In this document: one piece after another, positions 24,093 to 30,878 of the stretch | Position numbering within the stretch: the first letter of the stretch is position 1 | Layout: every line of letters starts with the position of its first letter | Assembly (NCBI GenBank): GCA_012729265.1 | Contig: JAAYDL010000339.1 | Span: forward strand, 1-34,321 | Direction of reading: 5' to 3' | Length of the DNA: 34,321 nt | Origin: Lentisphaerota bacterium | GTDB lineage: Bacteria; Verrucomicrobiota; Kiritimatiellia; Kiritimatiellales; Pontiellaceae | Notes under the pieces: generated by a model | Seen by the model: only the letters and a program-made list of their open reading frames with translations | Databases searched by the model: none | Told to the model about the DNA's origin: nothing | Made by a program: the position numbers and the translations under genes

Positions 24093-25322
24093 ATGAAAAC
24101 AAACTCGAAGGCAACGATCAAGAGCGACGATTACGAGGTGCATTACGGATTCAGAATCCGTTTGCAGAACACCAAAGCAGGAAAAAGATACCAAGTTGAC
24201 CTAGGCCGCAAATCTGGCCGACACGTTCGGAAATCCTTTCCGACATTGCAGGAGGCGCGAAACTGGGCGCATAGAATGAGTATTGAGGCCGACAATAAAG
24301 GTATTGCTGCCCTCAGATTCAGCGAAGAACAGAAAACCGATGCCGTTGAAGCCTTGGACACTCTGAAGGAGTTCGGGGTCAACCTACGCACCGCAGCCGC
24401 CTTTTTTGCCAAACATCACAAGAAGGTAGATCGAACCAACGGTTTCGGGGCACTTATTGAGCAATACCTCAAAGAACAGCAGGCCCGCACCAATAAAGGG
24501 GAATTACGTCCCAGCACCTTTAACGATATGCAGGGGCGGTTAAAACCGTTTCAAGCAAATCTGGGCCATATGGCAATCGATGCGATAGAAGCCCGGGACA
24601 TTGATCAACTCATGAATGAAATGAGCTTCACGGGGACGAATCGACAGAATTATAAGCGTTATTTGAGCGGGTTTTTTAACTGGGCCGTTCGGCAAAAGAA
24701 AACAGGCTCCAATCCTGTAACCGAAACCGAAACCGTCAAAGTCGAATCGCACACGCCGGAAATCTACACCCCGTCGCAGGTGAAAGCTCTTTTCAGTGCT
24801 TGCTACAAAGAGGAAAAACCACGCTCCGAACTGATTCCTTTTTTTGCTATAGCCTTCTTTGCGGGGGTACGGCCTGAGGAGATTATGCGCCTTGAATGGA
24901 AAGACATTGATCTAAGCCTTGGGGAAATCCATATCCGAGCCGGACATTCCAAAACACGACAGGCCCGCATTGTGCATCTGTCCGACAACCTGAAAAAATG
25001 GCTCCTGCAATGTCCACAAAAAGAAGGATCAATCTTTCCCTATTCCGAAACCAGTCTGAAACGGTGGCGCAAAGAGGTACACCAAAAGGCGGGGGTGGAA
25101 GTGATTCATGACGGTGCACGACACACCTTTGCCACCTTCTATTTAGCCCTTCACGGACTGGACGACACCTTGCAGGAATTAGGGCACACCGATCCTAAAA
25201 TGCTGTTCAAGCACTATCGCGGCCTTGCCAAAAACAGGAAAGCCCAAGCCCAGAAGTTCTTTGAAATAGCCCCCGCAACGGGAGAAAAGGTTCTGAAAAT
25301 TGAAAAGCAGGGGGCCGCATGA
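24093..25322 (+). CDS. int: tyrosine-recombinase integrase of the element
   Basis: A 409-residue site-specific recombinase. The N-terminal domain (about 10-60: Y-x-V-D-L-G-R ... F-x-T-L-x-E-A-R-N-W) should bind arm sites, and the SAM-like core-binding domain spans about 115-205. The catalytic domain has R260 (A-G-V-R-P-E-E), K287 (H-S-K-T-R), R343 (G-A-R-H-T-F-A-T), H365 (L-G-H-T-D) and the nucleophile Y375 (K-H-Y-R-G). The HxxR box is unusual: H-D-G-A-R, so the residue three before R343 is Asp and the His is one place further away. It starts 122 bp inside attL. Its stop overlaps the next start (ATGA). It should catalyse integration into and excision from the tRNA-Arg gene. Confidence 0.95.
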   Translation: MKTNSKATIKSDDYEVHYGFRIRLQNTKAGKRYQVDLGRKSGRHVRKSFPTLQEARNWAHRMSIEADNKGIAALRFSEEQKTDAVEALDTLKEFGVNLRTAAAFFAKHHKKVDRTNGFGALIEQYLKEQQARTNKGELRPSTFNDMQGRLKPFQANLGHMAIDAIEARDIDQLMNEMSFTGTNRQNYKRYLSGFFNWAVRQKKTGSNPVTETETVKVESHTPEIYTPSQVKALFSACYKEEKPRSELIPFFAIAFFAGVRPEEIMRLEWKDIDLSLGEIHIRAGHSKTRQARIVHLSDNLKKWLLQCPQKEGSIFPYSETSLKRWRKEVHQKAGVEVIHDGARHTFATFYLALHGLDDTLQELGHTDPKMLFKHYRGLAKNRKAQAQKFFEIAPATGEKVLKIEKQGAA

Positions 25323-26092
25323 GCGAACGAGTCAAACGCTGGGAAAGGAAGTGGGAAGAAGAACAGAAAGCCCGAAAAACCGAAGGTCGTAATGCTCAAG
25401 GCGGTATAAACTGGGAGGATATGCCGGACGTAGAGAACCGCATTAAGGGGTATTTGGGTGACTGTAACCTAACGCTGAGCGACGGGGCTATGTTTAAAGT
25501 TTGTTGTCAAATCGTAAACCTGAAGCCGCATATTGAGTTTTGTGCAGAAAAACGAAACAGTCCCGACCGTGAAAAATACGGGCCGAAGCAGTCCATTAAA
25601 AACCAACTCAAGGCCTTACAGCATGCACTAAATGTTCAGCCTATAACAGTGTGCGAAATTAATCGGGCGTTAAGAGAAGAGGCAGAGGAAAATCAAAGGG
25701 AATATGAGGAGCGATGTGCAACAGGAGAAGAGAACAATTTTTTAAAGCGGCCGTTGTCTAAAGAAGAAAAGCGGGCTTGGTCTGAAGCCACAAAACATTC
25801 GTTGCGCTACCTTGATAATGCAGTGAAACGCGCCATTAAGAATCTTGAATCCAAGCCTCTCGATGTTGCTAAACCAATTGACCGCTACTGGATTATTTCC
25901 GATCTGGTGTGTACTTATCGCGATACCATTCATGCGGAGAATCGACGCGCAAGCTACTCACCTCGCTATGAGGGAATCCTGTCCCAATTTATCAATACCG
26001 CGATGGTTCATATTCTGCCCGATGAAAAAGGAGTTTCGCCGAAGACCCTTAAAAGCGTGGTTGATAACTTGCGCAAAACAGACCGACTTTGA
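25319..26092 (+). CDS. element-encoded hypothetical protein
   Basis: A 257-residue soluble, charged, mostly helical protein, translationally coupled to the integrase by a 4-nt overlap. The N terminus is strongly basic and acidic (E-R-V-K-R-W-E-R-K-W-E-E-E-Q), and there is a central Glu-rich helix (R-E-E-A-E-E-N-Q-R-E-Y-E-E-R). I recognise no domain, signal peptide or membrane segment. Its position directly after int, before the regulatory gene, suggests a role in recombination, replication or regulation, but this is only inferred from order. Confidence 0.75.
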   Translation: MSERVKRWERKWEEEQKARKTEGRNAQGGINWEDMPDVENRIKGYLGDCNLTLSDGAMFKVCCQIVNLKPHIEFCAEKRNSPDREKYGPKQSIKNQLKALQHALNVQPITVCEINRALREEAEENQREYEERCATGEENNFLKRPLSKEEKRAWSEATKHSLRYLDNAVKRAIKNLESKPLDVAKPIDRYWIISDLVCTYRDTIHAENRRASYSPRYEGILSQFINTAMVHILPDEKGVSPKTLKSVVDNLRKTDRL

Positions 26093-26177
26093 CCTGTACA
26101 CTTTTCCCCCTGAATTAGTGGAGCAGGTGTAAATCTAATCAAGGGCGTGATGCTCTAGTTTGTTCCCCATCAAGCAA

Positions 26178-26190
26178 GGAAATGGTTTCC
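26178..26190. promoter_or_regulatory. palindrome upstream of the alpA-like gene, possible operator
   Basis: GGAAA-TGG-TTTCC, a perfect 5-3-5 palindrome 25 bp before the ATG at 26216, just upstream of a TATTAA that could be a -10 box (26195-26200). The 123-bp gap here is the only sizeable break in the rightward gene run, so a regulated promoter for the replication and terS genes is plausible. Confidence 0.35.
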
Positions 26191-26215
26191 GCGCTATTAA
26201 ATGGAGAATACAGCT

Positions 26216-26425
26216 ATGAATCACAAAAAGAAGAACCTCACCCCCCGCCGCGCTCTTAAAATCGGACTCGCCGCCGAATATGTGGGTCTATCAAGACGCG
26301 GACTTTTAGACCTAGCCTATCAAGGCCGGATTCCGTATTGCAAAGTTGGTACGCGCACCACGTTGTTTGACATTGCCGACCTCGATGCTTTCCTTGATTC
26401 CTGCAAGGTGGGAGGTGATGCGTAA
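26216..26425 (+). CDS. AlpA/excisionase-like HTH protein
   Basis: A 69-residue MerR-like winged helix-turn-helix protein. L-A-A-E-Y-V-G-L-S-R-R-G-L-L-D-L-A-Y-Q-G (18-37) forms the HTH, and R-I-P-Y-C-K-V-G-T-R-T-T-L-F-D-I-A-D-L-D-A-F-L is the wing and following helix, the pattern of HTH_17 excisionases and AlpA regulators. ATG 26216 was chosen over ATG 26201 because the GGAG ribosome binding site lies at 26203-26206, inside the longer frame. In satellites such proteins act as Xis or as activators of the early genes. It overlaps the next gene by one base (TAATG). Confidence 0.88.
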   Translation: MNHKKKNLTPRRALKIGLAAEYVGLSRRGLLDLAYQGRIPYCKVGTRTTLFDIADLDAFLDSCKVGGDA

Positions 26426-26688
26426 TGGATACGTTTGCCGCCCTGAAGAAAAAATACGGAGTTGCCCCACGGGATCCGCTTCAACTTCCCTCCCTCATTG
26501 CCCCTTGCGATCAATGCGAACGCGATACGCCGACAAAGATTTTATTCATGAAGGCAGGGCTAGGCAATGCCTGTTCCGTTTGTGGCCGCTTGCGCCGGGG
26601 TAAGCCGTATCTCTCGAAGGCAGATTTTGAAAACCAAATGCGCAACAGCGTAAAGGGTGGAAAGCATGAGCAAGACCGATTGGCTTAG
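26425..26688 (+). CDS. small zinc-finger protein of the element
   Basis: An 87-residue protein with two C-x-x-C knuckles (C28-D-Q-C31 and C50-S-V-C53) separated by 18 residues, likely one zinc-binding site, followed by a basic segment (R-L-R-R-G-K). GGAGGTGA lies just before the ATG. It overlaps the primase start by about 23 bases, so the two are translationally coupled. A DNA-binding or primase-accessory role is plausible; phage primases often carry zinc fingers, here apparently as a separate polypeptide. No family recognised. Confidence 0.8.
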   Translation: MDTFAALKKKYGVAPRDPLQLPSLIAPCDQCERDTPTKILFMKAGLGNACSVCGRLRRGKPYLSKADFENQMRNSVKGGKHEQDRLA

Positions 26689-27889
26689 AATTCGCCGCCT
26701 TCTATGGGATGATTCGGAGCATGTTTTGATTGTCGATGATGTTCGGCAGACAAAACCAATGAAGCAGGCCGGAAAGATTACCGTGTCGCCGAAGGTGCAA
26801 TATTGTTGCGGGAACTCATTTCGACCGAACAGCACCCGACGCAAAGACAACGTGGCCGAATATCATACTTGGGTGATTGAGTTTGACGAAATGCCTATCG
26901 ATGAACAGCGGGCATTATGGATAAATTCTGACATGCCCTTTACATTGCTTGTTTTTTCAGGCAACAAATCCCTGCATTGCTATATCCGCACCATTGAAAG
27001 CGTAGATGCCGAAACATGGCAACGCATCGCCGACGCTTTGAAACGTATCTACCCCACCGCTGATAAGAAGGTTCTGACAGACCGCGCCCGCCTGACCCGT
27101 TTGCCGGATGGTTTCAGGGGCAATGTATGCCAAGAAGCGGAGACCACGAAAAAGCGGATACCCTTGCAATCATTAACTGACTGGATAACAACCCACGATG
27201 TCACAAAGGAACTAAGGTACAAAGGCACAAAGGAACTAAGCAATAAAGTAGAAGTATACGCCATTGAGCCCCCACCTTCTCCCATTTTAGCCGACAAAAT
27301 TAGGGAAATGGATACAGCCGAACAACTCTTTAAGGAAAACTACCCCGACCTGTATCGGCTCTATGACCGCCTTATTATGAACCGCTTCAAGGCAGAGCGC
27401 GGAAGGCGCAACGAATGCCTGATTGAGTTGGTGACATTCGCGCACGACGCTTTTAGTAAACAGGTAGCAATGAAGTTTGCAGAATGCTTCTACCGATTCA
27501 ATGCCGTCGCCTTCAACGATCCGCTTGATCAGCACAAGCAGGAGGCCGCTGCACAATGGCGGATTCTTGATGCTGAATATTCATCCCGACTTGGTTCGTA
27601 TGAGTCGGAGGTTTACCGCGCCATTCCCGAACGAGAACAAACCTTTTTCCGGATATGCCGAAGTTTAGCGCACAAAGAAGGTTCTGAAATGACCCTCAAT
27701 ATTCCTATGCACCATTTCGGGCATAGAATGGAGTTGGATGGAAAACAGGTTTCGCGGCTTATCGACCGCTTCAACCTGTATGGATTGATTAAACTTGTAA
27801 AACGCGGCACCTCTCACAGAACTGGTAAAAATGGCCGACCGGAATATGGAAAAGCAAGTTTGTACAAATGGAATCCCGTAACGAAATAA
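26666..27889 (+). CDS. archaeo-eukaryotic-type primase (prim-pol-like)
   Basis: A 407-residue replication protein. The N-terminal half shows the three AEP motifs. Motif I is W-V-I-E72-F-D74-E, motif II is S-G-N-K-S-L-H104-C-Y, and motif III lies around D139-R-A-R-L-T-R-L-P-D-G. Motif I has Glu instead of the usual first Asp. The C-terminal half is helical (PriCT/winged-helix-like), with H-R-T-G-K-N-G-R-P-E-Y near the end. No P-loop helicase motif is present, so it is a primase without fused helicase. ATG 26666 is preferred over GTG 26657 because AAAGGGTGG is correctly spaced. In satellites, Pri/Rep genes drive autonomous replication after helper-phage induction. Confidence 0.8.
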   Translation: MSKTDWLRIRRLLWDDSEHVLIVDDVRQTKPMKQAGKITVSPKVQYCCGNSFRPNSTRRKDNVAEYHTWVIEFDEMPIDEQRALWINSDMPFTLLVFSGNKSLHCYIRTIESVDAETWQRIADALKRIYPTADKKVLTDRARLTRLPDGFRGNVCQEAETTKKRIPLQSLTDWITTHDVTKELRYKGTKELSNKVEVYAIEPPPSPILADKIREMDTAEQLFKENYPDLYRLYDRLIMNRFKAERGRRNECLIELVTFAHDAFSKQVAMKFAECFYRFNAVAFNDPLDQHKQEAAAQWRILDAEYSSRLGSYESEVYRAIPEREQTFFRICRSLAHKEGSEMTLNIPMHHFGHRMELDGKQVSRLIDRFNLYGLIKLVKRGTSHRTGKNGRPEYGKASLYKWNPVTK

Positions 27890-27909
27890 AAAACGAAAAC
27901 TGTCACACT

Positions 27910-28362
27910 ATGAAAATTATTATCGACACACGCGAAAGAACAGAACTTGCATTCACCCACTTTGAGGCCGAACGCGGAACCTTGCAAAGCGGAGATTACA
28001 GCATTACCGGATTAACGCACAGATTCGCCATAGAACGCAAAAGCATCGACGACCTAACCCAGAGCATCACCACAGGCCGCGAACGCTTTGAGCGCGAATT
28101 GCACCGCCTTAGAGGCTTTGACTTTGCCCGCTTGCTGATCATTGGAACCGAAACAGAAATCAGACAGCACCGCTACCGAAGCAGAGTTCCACCCAAAAGC
28201 GTACTTCATAGCCTCTATGCTTTCGAGGTACGCTATCAAATCCCCGTGGTCTGGGCTGGAACAGAAGCCAATGCCGCCGCCCTGATTGAACGCTGGGCGT
28301 TCTGGTATGCAAGAGAAGTTAAAAACGCCGCTGAAGGCATGAACAAGGAGATGACAATATGA
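27910..28362 (+). CDS. ERCC4 (XPF)-type nuclease
   Basis: A 150-residue single-domain nuclease. It begins I-I-I-D6-T-R-E9, then S-G-D29-Y and I-E42-R-K-S-I-D47-D-L, which is the ERCC4 catalytic pattern (GD(x)n ERK-xxx-D). R-E-R-F-E-R-E-L-x-R-L and the terminal helix Y-x-I-P-V-V-W-A-G-T complete the fold. Such proteins cut branched or flap DNA and occur in many phages. ATG 27910 aligns with the domain start; the longer frame to 27868 reads into the primase. It overlaps the next gene by ATGA. A role in processing replication or recombination intermediates is likely. Confidence 0.88.
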   Translation: MKIIIDTRERTELAFTHFEAERGTLQSGDYSITGLTHRFAIERKSIDDLTQSITTGRERFERELHRLRGFDFARLLIIGTETEIRQHRYRSRVPPKSVLHSLYAFEVRYQIPVVWAGTEANAAALIERWAFWYAREVKNAAEGMNKEMTI

Positions 28363-28625
28363 AAATGACACCAAAACAAAACCGCTTCTGCATCGAATTC
28401 GGCAAAGATTTTGATCCGTTAGAAGCTGCAATTCGGGCCGGGTATTCTCCCGGAACAGTCTCACGAACGGTGCTTGCACTGTCAACGAATCAGAAAGTGC
28501 TCGATAAAGTCCGAGAACTATACTACACGCGGCATATCGACATTCAGACGACCGAAGGCACACTTGCGCAGGTGAGCGTGTTTACAGAGCGTTTTGAGCG
28601 GAAAGAGGAGGCAGGGATAAAATGA
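28359..28625 (+). CDS. terminase small subunit-like protein, short divergent copy
   Basis: An 88-residue protein starting M-T-P-K-Q-N-R-F-C-I-E-F, then L-E-A-A-I-R-A-G-Y-S-P-G-T-V, the N-terminal HTH of Terminase_2-type (XtmA) small subunits. It is shorter than the following paralog and lacks most of its C-terminal oligomerisation region. AAGGAG lies 8 nt before the ATG. Both ends overlap neighbours by ATGA, indicating tight coupling. It could be a second TerS, a regulator built from the TerS HTH, or a partner that alters packaging specificity. Confidence 0.8.
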   Translation: MKMTPKQNRFCIEFGKDFDPLEAAIRAGYSPGTVSRTVLALSTNQKVLDKVRELYYTRHIDIQTTEGTLAQVSVFTERFERKEEAGIK

Positions 28626-29044
28626 CACCGAAACAAAGCAGATTCTGCGAAGAATACATTATCGACCTCAACGCCACACAAGCCGCAATCCGGGCGGGCT
28701 ACAGCCAAAAGGCGGCACGGGCAATTGCTGCCGAAAACCTGTCAAAACCTGACATTCAAAAAAAAGTTGAGGAGTTAAAGGCCGCCGCTACGGAAAAAGC
28801 AGAAGTCAGCGTTCAAGATGTCCTTTGCGGGATTCGTTCCATTGCCGAAGATGAGGGCGCAACCAACCGCGATAAGCTGAAGGCTTGGGAATTGTTGGGC
28901 CGCTATAATGGCATGTTTACCGATCGAATTGAGTCCCGTGTTCAGCAGGTTGTTGAGGAAAAAGGAACGCCGGAAGAGTACGCGCGGAAGGTTGCCGAGG
29001 TCACAAAAGAGATTTTAGAAAAGTATCGCGACAGACAATACTAA
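28622..29044 (+). CDS. terS: terminase small subunit (Terminase_2/XtmA-like)
   Basis: A 140-residue protein. T-P-K-Q-S-R-F-C-E-E-Y-I-I-D-L-N-A-T-Q-A is followed by A-I-R-A-G-Y-S and A-x-E-N-L-S-K-P-D-I-Q, the DNA-binding domain of phage small terminases; a helical oligomerisation region follows. AGGAGG precedes the ATG. No large terminase gene is in the element. A TerS without TerL is the hallmark of PICI satellites, where it redirects the helper phage's large subunit to satellite pac sites. Its stop overlaps the stop of the convergent membrane-protein gene (29041-29044). Confidence 0.92.
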   Translation: MTPKQSRFCEEYIIDLNATQAAIRAGYSQKAARAIAAENLSKPDIQKKVEELKAAATEKAEVSVQDVLCGIRSIAEDEGATNRDKLKAWELLGRYNGMFTDRIESRVQQVVEEKGTPEEYARKVAEVTKEILEKYRDRQY

Positions 29045-29475
29045 CCTTGTGCGCTGCTTTTATTTTTCAGGACGGCACTAAGGATGATTAATCCGCTTCC
29101 AACAATAAGAATAGTCCATCCCCATTGTAGGTGAACTGACTTCATTATATCTGTTGTCAATTCATGAAACATAGCCCAATCATCGGCTTGAGATTCAGCT
29201 TGAGAAATCGATTTTTTTAGAGCTATTTGATAATCTATTAACGTGTAAAGAATTATGGACAGGCTAAGTACTCCTGTTCCCAAGAGGATTTTATTAACTC
29301 CTTTAAGCGATAATATCAGCGAAGCTATGGCTAAAATCAAAATACAGATACCAGTAGCATTGCTTTTCTGCATATAAGTCATGCTTCCAATAATGGGGGC
29401 GCTGATTACAGGTGTAAAAACTCCTATTAGAAGAATAATTGCCCCAGATATTCCCATTGTTTGCTTTGTATTCAT
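29041..29475 (-). CDS. four-helix membrane protein, element cargo
   Basis: A 144-residue protein with four likely transmembrane helices (about 7-25, 40-58, 62-82, 118-136). A loop of about 35 mostly polar residues lies between helices three and four (S-Q-A-E-S-Q-A-D-D-W). The start was set at ATG 29475, which has AAAAAAGGAG at good spacing. It follows the zinc-ribbon gene by 29 bp on the same strand, and the two are AT-rich. I do not recognise the family. In this position (accessory end of a satellite) superinfection exclusion or phage interference is possible, but nothing in the sequence proves it. Confidence 0.75.
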   Translation of the reverse strand: MNTKQTMGISGAIILLIGVFTPVISAPIIGSMTYMQKSNATGICILILAIASLILSLKGVNKILLGTGVLSLSIILYTLIDYQIALKKSISQAESQADDWAMFHELTTDIMKSVHLQWGWTILIVGSGLIILSAVLKNKSSAQG

Positions 29476-29504
29476 GTTTCTCCTTTTTTGGATTGAGGTA
29501 GATC

Positions 29505-30404
29505 TCACTGCTCAATAATTTCCAGCACATTCCCGTCAAGATCACACTTCGCCGTAATTGTATTTGGTATAATTCCGCCAAAGGCGTTTGATCCTCGATA
29601 TGTTGTAAAGACAAGCAGGTGTTCACCCAGATCTGAAAAGGTGGTTTTTACGTGTTTATATGATTCCGGATTGTACATCGCGTTCTTGATGACCTTTGTG
29701 AGTTCGATATGCGATCCATCCCAAGCACTGAATCCTTTTTCAATTCTTTCCATCCGCTCGGCGGCCAGCTGTTCAGCCTCCACTGCCTTACGCTGTTCTT
29801 CTTCAGCTAGGCGCCTTGCTTCAAGCTTTCGTTGTTCTTCCAGTTCCTTTGCCGCAATAACGGCCTTTTCTTCACTGATTTTCTGAAGCGCCCGATAAGT
29901 TGCATATACCGTTGCAAAGCACTCTGCTCCTGACTCAGGAGAGAGCTCAGATTCTGTAAATCCAAATGTAAAACCTTCTCGTATTAGCTGAATTTCATCC
30001 TCTGTTATTTGGGAGATGGTTCCTTGTTGGGTGGAGCCATTGTTGAGCGTAAGTGTAATTTCTGATCCCACTTCTGGAGCTTTAAAATCAGGGAGATAGA
30101 GAGCGATTAATTCAGCCTCTCTGGCTTCCCAGTCCGGTGTGATTGGTTCTGCTGGTGCTGTTGGAACAGGGGAGATCTTCTGCTTTTTTTGAGAGGAAGG
30201 GGCCGTCTGTTCCGTTGAGGTGGTATCTGTTCCGTCTGATTCAGGTGCTGGTGCAACGATTGCGCCGATTACGATTACGAGAACCAAGAGGATAAAAACA
30301 CCGAGGCAACCCGATTTCTTTTTTACGGGTGCTCCGCAGTGAGGACATTTTTTTGCTCGTTTGCTTACCTTTCCCCCGCAGTCCTTGCATTTCTTCAGTG
30401 CCAT
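29505..30404 (-). CDS. zinc-ribbon membrane protein with coiled coil and W-D-G-S-H domain, element cargo
   Basis: A 299-residue protein with clear parts. An N-terminal zinc ribbon (C6-K-D-C9 ... C20-P-H-C23) is followed by one transmembrane helix (about 35-50), a Ser/Thr/Pro-rich linker, and a small beta-domain around E-I-T-L-T-L-N-N-G-S-T-Q-Q-G-T-I that resembles an SH3/LSm fold. Then come a Glu/Arg/Ala-rich coiled coil (about 180-225) and a C-terminal domain with A-W-D-G-S-H, N-P-E-S-Y-K-H-V and N-A-F-G-G. I have seen the last domain in phage- and island-borne proteins of unknown role. ATG 30404 follows a perfect AGGAGG. It is cotranscribed with the four-helix protein. Confidence 0.8.
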   Translation of the reverse strand: MALKKCKDCGGKVSKRAKKCPHCGAPVKKKSGCLGVFILLVLVIVIGAIVAPAPESDGTDTTSTEQTAPSSQKKQKISPVPTAPAEPITPDWEAREAELIALYLPDFKAPEVGSEITLTLNNGSTQQGTISQITEDEIQLIREGFTFGFTESELSPESGAECFATVYATYRALQKISEEKAVIAAKELEEQRKLEARRLAEEEQRKAVEAEQLAAERMERIEKGFSAWDGSHIELTKVIKNAMYNPESYKHVKTTFSDLGEHLLVFTTYRGSNAFGGIIPNTITAKCDLDGNVLEIIEQ

Positions 30405-30428
30405 GACTTCCTCCTGTAGGTTTTTTAC

Positions 30429-30458
30429 GGGGTTCCTCTTCAAAAAGAGGGCGACCCC
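30429..30458 (-). promoter_or_regulatory. leader hairpin upstream of the zinc-ribbon gene
   Basis: GGGGT...ACCCC (30429-30433/30454-30458) encloses CTCTT...AAGAG (5 bp). In the leftward transcript it falls just ahead of the AGGAGG of the 299-residue gene, so it could influence translation. Confidence 0.45.
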
Positions 30459-30477
30459 AACATGTCTCACCCCGGGC

Positions 30478-30568
30478 ACCGCCAAGCGCCCAACAGAAAA
30501 CACGAAGAAGCCGCCCCGAGGTGGGGTGCTTCAACGAAGTAGTTTTCTGTTTCTTTAAACTTGGCGGT
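30478..30568. repeat. 91-nt nested inverted repeat
   Basis: Four stacked stems on one axis: ACCGCCAAG 30478-30486 with CTTGGCGGT 30560-30568 (9 bp); AACAGAAAAC 30492-30501 with GTTTTCTGTT 30542-30551 (10 bp); GAAGC 30507-30511 with GCTTC 30528-30532; and CCCC 30514-30517 with GGGG 30523-30526, around a 5-nt loop. It could be an RNA leader, a small RNA, or a DNA cruciform such as a replication or packaging site. Confidence 0.7.
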
Positions 30569-30679
30569 TTTGGAGTGAAACGTACTGCGTCTACACGCAA
30601 AATTATTCAATTGTCTTCGGTCAAGTTACTCCTTTTTGAGAGCAGAGCAAGAGCAGAAAAAGGAGGCGAGAAAGGAAAA

Positions 30680-30798
30680 TGCAACCGATATGCAACGCCT
30701 CATATCTTCATGCGTTCCGATACGGGAAAATATTTTCAGTGCAAAGGGGAGAAAATCGATGCAACCGAAATGCAACCGATTGAGGACTTTTGGTTGCA
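30680..30798. promoter_or_regulatory. right arm-type sites (TGCAAC motifs)
   Basis: Five copies: TGCAACCGATATGCAAC (30680-30696), TGCAACCGAAATGCAAC (30760-30776) and an inverted GTTGCA (30793-30798). Each pair has exactly 11-bp spacing, as in the pair at the left end, giving the shared form TGCAACCRAWWTGCAAC. It lies 81-199 bp from the attR core. Confidence 0.68.
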
Positions 30799-30878
30799 TT
30801 TTACGCCTATTTTGCCACTTTCGGCACATATTGGCGAGGGCAAGAAAAAAGCCCTAACTCGCTAAGAATCAAGGCTTT

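Larger units (their letters stand above)
30405..30878. other. non-coding right end of the element
   Basis: About 475 bp without a gene. It holds, in order, a hairpin next to the ribosome binding site of the leftward gene (30429-30458), a long nested inverted repeat (30478-30568) and a cluster of TGCAAC words (30680-30798). The rest is AT-rich. It must also contain the promoter of the leftward cargo pair, which I could not place. Confidence 0.6.

Noticed and set aside
30478-30568. Integron attC site
   Set aside because: It has a GCCCAAC box on one side, but the matching GTTRRRY box is absent and there is no integron integrase or cassette.
30521-30865. Open frame at the right end of the element
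   Set aside because: It crosses the nested inverted repeat and all right arm sites; no start signal or recognisable protein.
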